Assembly (NCBI GenBank): GCA_012959465.1
Contig: DUDC01000346.1
Coordinates: forward strand, 1 to 52,699
Source: Planctomycetaceae bacterium
GTDB taxonomy: Bacteria; Planctomycetota; Planctomycetia; Pirellulales; Pirellulaceae
Length of the DNA stretch: 52,699 nucleotides
Direction: 5' to 3'
Shown: piece after piece, positions 34,129 through 42,567 of the stretch
Position numbering within the stretch: the first letter of the stretch is position 1
How the letters are laid out: every line of letters begins with the position of its first letter
Made by a program: the position numbers and the translations under genes
The notes under the pieces: model-generated
The model's database searches: none
Seen by the model: the letters and a program-made list of their open reading frames with translations, nothing else
Told to the model about the DNA's origin: nothing

Positions 34129-34214
34129 ACACAAGCACGAAGCGCAAGCAAGGTGAGTCTCGAGAGCGGCAAAAAACTCACTCGCTGGCGCTCTGGAGCT
34201 TCGTGTTTGTATTG
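34129..34214 (+). repeat. Family A palindromic repeat, copy 2
   Basis: The left arm is AAGCACGAAGCGCAAGCAAG then GTGAGT, the loop CTCGAGAGCGGCAAAA, and the right arm ACTCACTCGCTGGCGC then GAGCTTCGTG. It is more degenerate than copies 1 and 3 but keeps the loop, in the same orientation as copy 3. Confidence 0.8.
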
Positions 34215-34279
34215 CTGGCTCGTCAAGATGTTAAAAAATGACAGAACAGCGTCGGGTCTTGTCGATAGCACCGCGTGAT

Positions 34280-34312
34280 CTTGCAAAACCCGAGGCTAGC
34301 GCCTTCGGCTCG
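34280..34312 (-). repeat. Family B repeat, inverted copy
   Basis: CTTGCAAAACCCGAGG then CTAGCGCCTTCGGCTC is the reverse complement of the copy at 49714-49743. The partial copy at 34249-34262 (GCGTCGGGTCTTG) faces it and could pair with it as a hairpin. Confidence 0.7.
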
Positions 34313-34385
34313 AATAGCGCAGCTAAGCGAAAAAAAGGTAGAATGGCGTTCAAGAGCAATGATGTACTAAGAAGGGGGAGAGTGG

Positions 34386-34943
34386 ATGTTCGCTTTTGCA
34401 CGCCAAATGATGCGATTTAGCGTTGCTGCTGTCGCATCTGCGACCGGCTTACTGGCACATGAACCTCCGCCCCAACAACCGCGAGACGCGTCGGCCATTG
34501 CGGCACTCGCCGTTGCGGGCCAAGCCCTCGAGCCGGCGGCAGCGCTGCGGCAACAGTACGAAAGTTACTGGAAACTTGAGTCGAAGCGGCTCGTCAAACT
34601 CCTCGACCTGTCCCCTGACGACGCCACGATCCTGTCAAAAAAAGTCGTCTCAGCGCTCGCCGAGTTGGCCGCCGAAATGGTCACCATTGGCATGGGGCAG
34701 ACCTTCGGCCTCGATGTTGACCAAATGAAATCCTTGACTCGGCTTGTGGAGTCGAATTTGCCAAAACCGATGTCAGGACTGAAGTTCTCACACGGTTTCT
34801 ACAAGGCAATCCTGAATATACCGCTGGACGAGATTCTCGCCATCGTCGGCGACGAGAACATGCCGGCGTGGAAATCGCAAATGGACCAGGGCCGACGATT
34901 GTTGGAACAGACAAAGAACGAACAAGAACATGACAACGGTTAA
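34386..34943 (+). CDS. Secreted helical protein of unknown function, upstream of the PVC dehydrogenase
   Basis: ATG with a strong GGGGGAGAG site, 185 residues. The N-terminus (MFAFARQMMRFSVAAVASATGLLAHE) looks like a signal peptide. The rest is mostly helical (ALRQQYESYWKLESKRLVKLLDLSPDDATILSKK split by loops), with no cysteine pairs or enzyme motifs. The gene overlaps the next one by 14 bp, so the products are probably made together. The name of the family is not known to me. It may be an accessory or chaperone subunit of the dehydrogenase; that is inference from the overlap alone. Confidence 0.65.
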   Translation: MFAFARQMMRFSVAAVASATGLLAHEPPPQQPRDASAIAALAVAGQALEPAAALRQQYESYWKLESKRLVKLLDLSPDDATILSKKVVSALAELAAEMVTIGMGQTFGLDVDQMKSLTRLVESNLPKPMSGLKFSHGFYKAILNIPLDEILAIVGDENMPAWKSQMDQGRRLLEQTKNEQEHDNG

Positions 34944-37900
34944 CTCACTTATTTTCTCGCGAGAGCGGACCATTGAAAGCCCCTGCCAACCCACCATCTC
35001 GCGATGGTTCGTAATCGGCATGCTGGTTGTGTGCTGCTGTTTTCTCGTTGTCCCGGCCACAGCGGCTGACGCCGACACACCGTTACCAGCCGACGAAGCA
35101 GCGCGGACGATGCGAGTTCCCGACGGATTTAGCGTGACAACGTTTGCCGCCGAGCCGGATGTGATGCAACCGATCGGGTTTTGCATCGATGACCGTGGCA
35201 GGCTATGGGTGGCTGAAGCTTACAACTACCCGCACCACGGCGACACGCCGGGGGATCGCCTCGTTATCCTCGAGGACGTGGATGGGGACGGTCGGTTTGA
35301 CAGACGCAAAGTTTTCTACGACCAATTGAACTACGTTACGGGCGTTGAAGTCGGTTTTGGCGGCGTATGGGTGATGTCACCACCTTACTTTTACTTTATT
35401 CCCGATCGCGACGGGGACGACGTACCGGACAGCAAGCCAAAGGTACTGTTGGACGGTTTTGGTAACCACGCCAACTCGCACAATCTGGCTAACGGCTTGG
35501 CTTGGGGTCCCGATGGCTGGCTGTACGGCACACACGGACGGACGAATTGGTCGCTAGTCGGAAAACCAGGGACGCCCGACGATCAGCGCATTCGTTTCGA
35601 CGGTGGCGTCTATCGCTACCATCCCGTGCGGCATGTCTGGGAGCCCTACGCCGACGGCACGACGAATCCATGGGGCATCGACTGGAATGATTACGGCGAC
35701 GCTTTTGTCTGCAACTGTGTCAATCCGCATTTGTTCCATGTAATTCCGGGTGCCCACTACGAACCGTGGCGGAACAGAAAATCAAGTCAGTACGCCTACG
35801 AGCGAATCGACACGATTGCAGATCACTTGCACTTTGTCGGCATTCAAAACGTTCGAGATGGATTGGGGTCCAGCGCAGAGGATCAAGCTGGTGGCGGTCA
35901 TGCCCATTGTGGAATGATGATCTACCGCGGCGACAACTGGCCTCAACAATACCGCAACACGGCTTTCCTGAACAACGTCCACGGCCGGCGAATTAACAAC
36001 GACATACTGCATAGAAAGGGCTCGGGCTATTCCGCCACTCACGGTCGCGACGTGATGCGCTGCGAAGACCCATGGTTCATGGGCGTCACACTTCAATACG
36101 GTCCAGATGGCGCGGTCTACGTCAGCGATTGGTCGGACACGGGCGAATGCCATAGTGTCCGAAACACTCAGCGGCAGACCGGACGAATCTACAAAATCTG
36201 CTATGGAAAGCCAATCCACCGTTCGGTCGACATCTCGGCAGCGGACAACGAACAACTCGCCAACTGGCAACTTCACGCCAACAACTGGTACGTTCAACAC
36301 GCACGTCGAGTACTACAGGAACGACACGCGGCTGGCGCATCGATGGTGGCGGTAACTAACCAGTTGCAACGCATGTTTGTTACACAAAAGCAAACCCCGC
36401 AAAAGCTCCGAACGCTGTGGGCATTATCTGTGATGGGAGGCGCCGATGACAATTTCCTCACTGATCTGCTACGAACACCGGACCCTTACGTGCAAGCTTG
36501 GGCCATTCGGTTGTTGTGCGAAGATGGCACGGCCCCGAAAAAGGCCTTGTCGTTGTTCCGCGAAATTGCCACAGCCGGCTCGTCGCCATACGTTCGCTTG
36601 TACTTGACGAGCGCCTTGATGCGGCTCCAGCCGGCAGACCAATGGAGTATTCTGCCGGCTCTGCTCGCTCGCGGTGAGGACAATCAAGATGCTAATTTAC
36701 CCAAGATGTACTGGTACGCGACACATCCACTTATCAACGACGCACCCGATCGATTCGTCCAGCTTCTACGCACAACCAAGGTATCACTGGTTCAGCGCTT
36801 CATCGCCCGCCGCGTCGCCGTTGAGTCGGACATGGCGCTAGAATTGAACCAGATCATCCAGTGGCTCGCTACGGCAAGTCCTAGCAGAGCGAGTGAAGAG
36901 GTTTTGGCCGGCTTGCTCAACGGATTTGAGGGCCGCCGAACGGTAAAAATGCCGCCGAGTTGGCCAGCTACGTTTCGGGCTCTTGAAAAGCGTGATGATG
37001 ACGAAATCCACAACTTGGCGATTCGACTAGCATTGATCTTCGACGATCCACTCGCGCTCACAATCCTGCAGGCAACGGTGGAGGATTTGAAACTCCCGTC
37101 GCGTGATCGTCAGCGAGCCTTGCAATCGCTGATCGGAAAACGAGTAACCGATCTTCCAAGTCTACTGAACACGCTTTTGTCCGACCCAGCCATGCAGCGT
37201 CTAGCTCTGCAAGGCCTGGCGGAATACAACGACAAGACGACACCACAGTGGATTGTCTCCGCCTACAACCAGCTCCCGCCGACAGCGCGCCAAGACGCTT
37301 TACAGACTCTTGCATCTCGTGCGACTTGGGCGATGGACATGCTCGACGCGGTCGACGCAAAACGGATCCCCCGTTCCGACTTGTCGGCATATACCGCTAG
37401 ACAACTTCGCAATCTCGGTGATCAACAAGTCTTGAAACGTGTGCAGGATACTTGGGGAAAAGTTCGCGTCACTCCCGAGGAGCAAAAACAACAGATCGCC
37501 AACTACAAAAAACAACTGTCTGAAAAGGTCATCGATCGTGGCGACCTTGCCAAAGGCCGAGCTCTCTATGAAAAGAAATGTGCGAACTGTCATCGCATCT
37601 TTGGACAGGGCGGCAACATTGGCCCCGATCTGACCGGGGCCCAACGCAGCAATATTGATTACCTTCTCGAGAACCTAGTCGATCCGTCTTCAGCCGTCAG
37701 CCGCGATTATCAAATGGAAGTGCTCTCGACTGATGCCGGCCGAGTGGTGACGGGACTTATCGTCGCAGAGACTCCTCAGGCCGTGACTATTCAGACCGTC
37801 AACGAACGGTTGATCATTCCAAAATCGGAAGTCGATGAACGTCAGAAATCGAGCGTATCGATGATGCCAACAGGTCTTCTGAACGAACTCTCGAAGGACG

Positions 37901-37944
37901 AGATCCGTGACCTTGTCGCATTCTTGAAGCGGGGCGGTCCGTAA
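34930..37944 (+). CDS. PVC-type haem-binding membrane-bound dehydrogenase
   Basis: The 1004 residues begin with an N-terminal anchor or signal (SRWFVIGMLVVCCCFLVVPATAA). A beta-propeller of PQQ/glucose-dehydrogenase type covers about 60-430 (VPDGFSVTTFAAEPDVMQPI, GRLWVAEAYNYP, VILEDVDGDGRFDRRKVF, NGLAWGPDGWLYGTHG). A HEAT-like helical region spans about 440-840. The C-terminal cytochrome c module has CANCH at 884-888 and axial-Met candidates near MMPTGLLNELS. ALYEKKCANCHRIFGQGGNIG followed by DLTG is the usual form of this planctomycete/Verrucomicrobia family. It likely oxidises a carbohydrate or alcohol in the periplasm and passes electrons to c-type cytochromes. The substrate is not determined. 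Confidence 0.9.
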   Translation: MTTVNSLIFSRERTIESPCQPTISRWFVIGMLVVCCCFLVVPATAADADTPLPADEAARTMRVPDGFSVTTFAAEPDVMQPIGFCIDDRGRLWVAEAYNYPHHGDTPGDRLVILEDVDGDGRFDRRKVFYDQLNYVTGVEVGFGGVWVMSPPYFYFIPDRDGDDVPDSKPKVLLDGFGNHANSHNLANGLAWGPDGWLYGTHGRTNWSLVGKPGTPDDQRIRFDGGVYRYHPVRHVWEPYADGTTNPWGIDWNDYGDAFVCNCVNPHLFHVIPGAHYEPWRNRKSSQYAYERIDTIADHLHFVGIQNVRDGLGSSAEDQAGGGHAHCGMMIYRGDNWPQQYRNTAFLNNVHGRRINNDILHRKGSGYSATHGRDVMRCEDPWFMGVTLQYGPDGAVYVSDWSDTGECHSVRNTQRQTGRIYKICYGKPIHRSVDISAADNEQLANWQLHANNWYVQHARRVLQERHAAGASMVAVTNQLQRMFVTQKQTPQKLRTLWALSVMGGADDNFLTDLLRTPDPYVQAWAIRLLCEDGTAPKKALSLFREIATAGSSPYVRLYLTSALMRLQPADQWSILPALLARGEDNQDANLPKMYWYATHPLINDAPDRFVQLLRTTKVSLVQRFIARRVAVESDMALELNQIIQWLATASPSRASEEVLAGLLNGFEGRRTVKMPPSWPATFRALEKRDDDEIHNLAIRLALIFDDPLALTILQATVEDLKLPSRDRQRALQSLIGKRVTDLPSLLNTLLSDPAMQRLALQGLAEYNDKTTPQWIVSAYNQLPPTARQDALQTLASRATWAMDMLDAVDAKRIPRSDLSAYTARQLRNLGDQQVLKRVQDTWGKVRVTPEEQKQQIANYKKQLSEKVIDRGDLAKGRALYEKKCANCHRIFGQGGNIGPDLTGAQRSNIDYLLENLVDPSSAVSRDYQMEVLSTDAGRVVTGLIVAETPQAVTIQTVNERLIIPKSEVDERQKSSVSMMPTGLLNELSKDEIRDLVAFLKRGGP

Positions 37945-38004
37945 CTGACCCCAAATCCACTCACCCCAGTTGTGCTCATCCCAACTCGGTCGCCTGTTGC
38001 GACG

Positions 38005-39753
38005 TTATAGACTCCGCAAGAACGCCAGCAGCGCCACTCGTTCTTCATCATCCAACGCTTCATCCAGTTGGTGACGATGTTTCAAAAACACATCTTCCAA
38101 TGTGCTCGCTCGGTTGTCGTGAAAAAACGGACGCCGTTGAGACACACCTCGCAACGATGGCGGGTTGAATTCGCGATTTCCTTTCTCGTCGACCATACCA
38201 ACATCGTAGCTTTCCGGACTGGTGAATCGTGGCGTGACGTGGCATGCCACACACCCACGTGACGTAAAGATGGCTTTGCCCCGCTCAACAAGATCCGGCA
38301 CACGGTTCTCGCGCATTTCGTCGATTGGCGGAGGTGGAACGAACGACCACAAATGGATCCTCAGCGCCTCGACTTGAACGTCGGTCGGATCCAGATCGCT
38401 CTGCATTGTAAGTTTGATCGAGTTGCGAATCTGATCATCTAAAGAAAGCGTCTTTCCCGACCAGGCAAAGGGTGCTGTATTTCGGTTTCCCAGCAACGAG
38501 AGCACGCGTTTAGGCGCCCCGTATGACTTGTCGCTCAGATTGTCATTCCTCAGACCATTGGTGTGACCATCCGGGTGGCAGCTGTGACAACTCATCCACC
38601 GGTCGTGGGAGAGACTCGCATCATAGAAGAGTACCTCGCCTTGCTCCCTCATCGTTAGTTCTCGCATTTTCCCGAGCGAAATGCGGTCGGTCTCAATCAA
38701 CTCCTGTGTATCGACGACGCTGACCGAATCATCAAAAGTATTGGCGACGATAACGTGTCGATCGTCAGGGGCGACGATGACGTCGGTAGGACGCCTGCCA
38801 ACCTTCACGCGACGCAAACTGAAGTCCTCTTCGACACCAATCGCAACCTCGCCGACACCTCCCAATGTCACCACGACTCGACCAGTGTTGGTGAGCGCCA
38901 ATCCAGAAGGGTCGGCAGTGGCGTCGCCAGCATCGCCTAGTGGATGCATGTGGCCGTGCTTGTAAAGGTCGCTGTCCGTCCGGATGATCGCGTCGGCTTC
39001 CAGCCAACGAAGATCGTTCGACATCAACAAACCCCAATGCACATCGTTGCGGACAGAATGCGCAAGTTCATTCAACATTTGATGAGCGACGACGAGTCGG
39101 TTGGTCTTGGGGGTTACCAGCATCCCGCGGAGGTTGTGTCCGGGAAATTCGCGAGCATGATCAAGTCGAAAACTCGCGCGGTCGATGATGGCAAGTTGGT
39201 TACCGAACCCGTCAGCGACGATTAACTTGCCTTTGTAGCAGACCGAGTTGCGAGGTGAGAATGGCAGATCAACCGTGCGGCCAATGGACAGTACATTGTC
39301 AGCATAGTGCACCTCGAGAACGCGGCGTGGCCAAAGACATGACACATAAATGGTCATTGAATCTTCTTCTCCGCCACCTTCGCTTTCACCAATGCAGAGA
39401 AACACTGGATAGGGCGCGACCTTCACACTGCCGATTTCGTCGAGTCCATCGATGCGATCAGCCAACAACAACAGGCACCCAGCCTCTTCGTCAGCCACCA
39501 ACACACGACCATTTCGAAGCGTGACGATGTCCGAGAAGCGACGGCCAAGTTGCAGCTCGCGAACCAATCGTCTGTTCGCCCATTCGATCGTCGCGATGGA
39601 TCCGTTCCGATTTGCTACGTACAAACGTTTCTGATCACCGGAGAAAGCGAGTGCCGTCGGTCGACGTAGGTCGGAACGAGAAGAGTCCTCGCCAGAACAC
39701 GTCATGGCGGACAATCCGAGCACGAAGGCGGAAATCATCAGAACTCGAAGCAT
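38005..39753 (-). CDS. Secreted beta-propeller with dihaem cytochrome c (MauG/CcpA-like) domain
   Basis: The 582 residues start with a signal peptide (MLRVLMISAFVLGLSAMTCSG) and ATG preceded by GAGGTG. Residues about 30-360 are YVTN-like propeller blades (LAFSGDQKRLYVANRNGSIA, VIVAPDDRHVIVANTFDDSV). The C-terminal third resembles dihaem cytochrome c peroxidases: first haem CHSCH at 389-393 in RWMSCHSCHPDGHTNGLRND, second CVACH at 501-505 in GKAIFTSRGCVACH, and a Met/His-rich tail (RPFFHDNRASTLEDVFLKHRHQL). It is periplasmic and probably acts in peroxide reduction or electron transfer. It converges with the PVC dehydrogenase gene, 60 bp away. Confidence 0.85.
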   Translation of the reverse strand: MLRVLMISAFVLGLSAMTCSGEDSSRSDLRRPTALAFSGDQKRLYVANRNGSIATIEWANRRLVRELQLGRRFSDIVTLRNGRVLVADEEAGCLLLLADRIDGLDEIGSVKVAPYPVFLCIGESEGGGEEDSMTIYVSCLWPRRVLEVHYADNVLSIGRTVDLPFSPRNSVCYKGKLIVADGFGNQLAIIDRASFRLDHAREFPGHNLRGMLVTPKTNRLVVAHQMLNELAHSVRNDVHWGLLMSNDLRWLEADAIIRTDSDLYKHGHMHPLGDAGDATADPSGLALTNTGRVVVTLGGVGEVAIGVEEDFSLRRVKVGRRPTDVIVAPDDRHVIVANTFDDSVSVVDTQELIETDRISLGKMRELTMREQGEVLFYDASLSHDRWMSCHSCHPDGHTNGLRNDNLSDKSYGAPKRVLSLLGNRNTAPFAWSGKTLSLDDQIRNSIKLTMQSDLDPTDVQVEALRIHLWSFVPPPPIDEMRENRVPDLVERGKAIFTSRGCVACHVTPRFTSPESYDVGMVDEKGNREFNPPSLRGVSQRRPFFHDNRASTLEDVFLKHRHQLDEALDDEERVALLAFLRSL

Positions 39754-40109
39754 CTGTTACACACCTCGTTCGCAGGCGAACTCTACGAAAAAGCCAATAC
39801 CCAAGATCTAGCTATTGTCGCACGTTCCAGAGTTCATTCCAAGTTCAAGGGGCGTGGTCACTTTCGCCCAAAATTCCAACGCTCGCGAAAGCCGAAATAC
39901 TAGCACGAAGCGCAAGCGAGTGAGCATCGAGTGCGGCAAACGACTCACTCGCTTGCGGTTCGTGCTAGTATTCGCAATGCCAGTCCCTAGATTTCCTGCA
40001 CAACGACCGCCTCGGACAGTTGTGTGTCAGCGTCGACACTCAATTTTCTTGTGCTTCCGGCCCGGTTTGATAGGATGTTCGCCAGCACCATGAAACGATG
40101 AGGAACAAG
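39754..40109. promoter_or_regulatory. Divergent promoter region with repeat A3
   Basis: This 356-bp region separates the cytochrome gene from the ECF sigma factor gene. It contains the best-preserved family A palindrome (39896-39972). Ribosome sites GAGGTG (minus) and GAGGAA (plus) lie at its ends. No -35/-10 pattern of ECF type was placed with confidence. Confidence 0.4.
39896..39972 (+). repeat. Family A palindromic repeat, copy 3
   Basis: A nearly perfect inverted repeat: 29-nt arms AATACTAGCACGAAGCGC then AAGCGAGTGAG and their complement, one mismatch, 19-nt loop containing ATCGAGTGCGGCAAA. The loop matches copies 1 and 2 (GAG.GCGGCAAA). It is the best model for the family consensus. Confidence 0.88.
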
Positions 40110-40721
40110 ATGAACGAACGCGGTTCGAACACCGATCTCGCCGTCACCGAATGGATCCAGGATCTGAATCACGGACGTTCGGGGGCGGAATCGAAATTGT
40201 ATCGGCATTTCTATCCTCGTCTTGTCCGATTTGCCGTGCGGATGATCGGCAATTCGCCACGTCGCTGGTGGGATGAAGAGGATGTGGTCTCCAAGGCGTT
40301 TGCCAGCTTCTTTCGTCGCAGCAAGAATGGCGATTTTAACGCGATATTGAATCGGAATGAGCTGTGGAGATTGCTGGCAACAATCACCAAGCGCAAGGCG
40401 ATCAATCACATTCGCGACCAACAGACAGTGCGGCGGGGAGGCGCCAGTCTGCCAATGGCCGATGCGGAATTGTCAGACCAGAATCTATCCCTCGCCGACG
40501 TCTGCAAGGATAGTCTGTCGCCCGTGGCCATCGTCGAAATCGCAGAAGCCAAGGCGAGGGCACTGGCCGTCCTCGATCCAGAATTAGCGGAAGTGGCCAG
40601 CTGCAGATTCGATGGATATACCAACGTTGAGATCGCAGCGAGGATTAATCGGTCCGTTCCGACCGTTGAGCGGCGGTTACGGCTTATTCGGCAAAAGTTG
40701 CTGCACGAGGGATTGGCATGA
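40110..40721 (+). CDS. ECF-type RNA polymerase sigma factor
   Basis: The ATG at 40110 has GAGGAAC five bases upstream; the earlier ATG at 40098 has none. The 203 residues have region 2 (SKLYRHFYPRLVRFAVRMI, WWDEEDVVSKAFASFFRR) and region 4 (AVLDPELAEVASCRFDGYTN, VEIAARINRSVPTVERRLRL). The WWDEEDVVSKAFASFF form is typical of planctomycete ECF-like factors that occur next to protein kinases. It overlaps the kinase gene by four bases (ATGA), so the two are translationally coupled. It is expected to direct core RNA polymerase to a regulon controlled by the kinase. No anti-sigma factor gene is present. Confidence 0.9.
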   Translation: MNERGSNTDLAVTEWIQDLNHGRSGAESKLYRHFYPRLVRFAVRMIGNSPRRWWDEEDVVSKAFASFFRRSKNGDFNAILNRNELWRLLATITKRKAINHIRDQQTVRRGGASLPMADAELSDQNLSLADVCKDSLSPVAIVEIAEAKARALAVLDPELAEVASCRFDGYTNVEIAARINRSVPTVERRLRLIRQKLLHEGLA

Positions 40722-42541
40722 ACCAAGCCTCAATACATGACGAATGCGGTTCACTGAGTGACCAGCAGCAAATAGAGGTGATCGCCGAGCGGTTTGAAAA
40801 GGAGTGGGTCTCGGGGAACCGCGGTAACTTGGACCGATTCGTGCGGATCAGTCCACCGGGTTTGCGAGTGCCGCTGTTCCGTGAGTTGCTACTCATTGAT
40901 TTGGTCTACCGCCGCCGTTTGGGTGAGGCGCCGAGTATGGAAGAGTACGCGCGCCGCTTTCCGCGCCACGCTGCGGTTGTTGCCGATATTTTTGAGCCGC
41001 AGAATAGACGGAGTGCGACGGGTGACGATGGCCCAAGTGTTGTCGCCGATCGATATCAGCTCGAAGAGCCGATTGGAAAGGGATCCTTCGGTGTCGTCTA
41101 CCGGGCAACTGATCTTGAACTGGGCCGCACCGTCGCGATTAAGCTCCGCCGCAGCGACACCCTCGCGTCGGAAAATCAATTTCAGAATTGGGTAGAAGAA
41201 GCTCGTTTGGCCGCAAAACTCGAGCATCCCGGAATCGTCTCGGTCATCGACGCCGGAACGCAAGACGATGGCACCAGCTACCTCGTTCTGCAGTACATCG
41301 CAGGGAAGACACTCAAAGAGCATTTGCGAGCTGAGCAACCGCTTCCGGTAAGTGTCTCCGAACTGTTTGCCTCCGTCGCCGACGCGCTAGCGTATGCTCA
41401 CAGACGCGGATGCGTGCATCGTGACTTGAAGCCGGATAACATTTTGATCGATGACGATGGTGTGCCACACATCGTGGACTTTGGGCTAGCAATTCACGAC
41501 GAAGACCGACCCGGTCTGGCCGGCGAAGTCGCGGGGTCGCCCATCTATATGTGCCCGGAACAAGTGCGTGGGGAGTCCCACCGACTGGATGGCCGTTCCG
41601 ACATCTGGGCTCTGGGCGTGATGATCTACGAATCACTGGTCGGCCGGCCACCGTTTCAAGCAAAGCACCTCGACGATTTGGCGGACGAAATTCTGCATCG
41701 CAGCCCCAAACCACCCCGCCAAATTCAGCCGTCGATTTCGCGCGACCTGGAGAAGATTGCACTCAAATGCCTTGCCAAAGATCCTAACCAAAGGTATGCC
41801 ACAGCCGGTGATGTGGCCAACTTGCTACGGCAGTCTGGCAACCGCTCGAAACGACGTAGATGGATGTTCTTGGTCGGAAGCGGGACGATGGCAACGGTCC
41901 TTGGCGGAGCCTGGTTGTCGCGGAAGCGAAGCGTTGAGTCAGCCGACAATACGGCGCACGTCAGGAACCAATCCCAGCTGGACCTACTGTTGTGGCGGGA
42001 CGACGATTGGGTGTCTCTCGCCGATTCAACCGTAAGAGCCATTCACTTTAACGACCAAGTGCGATTGCACGTGAAGCTCTCATCGGCGGCATACGCTTAC
42101 TTGATCTGGATCGATGCGGCAGGCCAAATCGCCCCGATCTACCCGTTTGTGCGTGGCGACTGGTCGGCGGTCGGCAAACAGCGCGCCGTTAGATCACTGC
42201 AATTGCCCGAAGGCGAGGCAGATTCTGTGTGGACAGTCGAAGGGTCGACGGAGGGCGTTGAAACAGTGATGCTCGGCGTACGCAGCGATCCCCATACGGA
42301 TCCGGCGTTTCTTCAAGATATGGAATTGCCACACGAGTTGCTACAAGGCAGCAAGCTACCTGGTGCCTGGTGGTTCCGAGACGGACAACTTGAGCGTCGT
42401 CCACAAGACCGGAAAATTGACCCCATCAAAGTGGTTCAACTGAACCACGCCGTGCTCAAATGGCACCAAGTCATCTACGAGCGGCTTGAGAGTGAATTTG
42501 ACGAACTGCTCACGGTTAGTTTCCCATTCCGAGGAAAATAA
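40718..42541 (+). CDS. Membrane Ser/Thr protein kinase with C-terminal DUF4384
   Basis: The 607 residues begin with a conserved N-terminal helical part (about 15-95: QQIEVIAERFEKEWVSG, EAPSMEEYARRFP) seen in planctomycete kinases. The Hanks-type kinase domain (112-375) has the Gly loop IGKGSFGVV, Lys142, HRDLKPDN (234-241), DFG (254-256), CPE in place of APE, and SDIWALGVMIYE; all catalytic residues are present. A transmembrane helix lies at about 384-402 (MFLVGSGTMATVLGGAWLS). The outer part looks like DUF4384 (about 425-530: VRLHVKLSSAAYAYLIWIDA, GQIAPIYPF). It probably senses an envelope signal and modifies the coupled sigma factor. Confidence 0.92.
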   Translation: MNQASIHDECGSLSDQQQIEVIAERFEKEWVSGNRGNLDRFVRISPPGLRVPLFRELLLIDLVYRRRLGEAPSMEEYARRFPRHAAVVADIFEPQNRRSATGDDGPSVVADRYQLEEPIGKGSFGVVYRATDLELGRTVAIKLRRSDTLASENQFQNWVEEARLAAKLEHPGIVSVIDAGTQDDGTSYLVLQYIAGKTLKEHLRAEQPLPVSVSELFASVADALAYAHRRGCVHRDLKPDNILIDDDGVPHIVDFGLAIHDEDRPGLAGEVAGSPIYMCPEQVRGESHRLDGRSDIWALGVMIYESLVGRPPFQAKHLDDLADEILHRSPKPPRQIQPSISRDLEKIALKCLAKDPNQRYATAGDVANLLRQSGNRSKRRRWMFLVGSGTMATVLGGAWLSRKRSVESADNTAHVRNQSQLDLLLWRDDDWVSLADSTVRAIHFNDQVRLHVKLSSAAYAYLIWIDAAGQIAPIYPFVRGDWSAVGKQRAVRSLQLPEGEADSVWTVEGSTEGVETVMLGVRSDPHTDPAFLQDMELPHELLQGSKLPGAWWFRDGQLERRPQDRKIDPIKVVQLNHAVLKWHQVIYERLESEFDELLTVSFPFRGK

Positions 42542-42567
42542 CACGGCACTAACGCGTTCGATTCAGA

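Larger units (their letters stand above)
34030..34385. other. Repeat-dense intergenic region
   Basis: This 356-bp gap holds family B (34028-34055), family C (34072-34101), family A (34129-34214), a partial B (34249-34262) and an inverted B (34280-34312). Little unique sequence is left apart from the AAGAAGGGGGAGAG ribosome site just before 34386. It appears to be an accumulation site for palindromic repeats. Confidence 0.7.
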
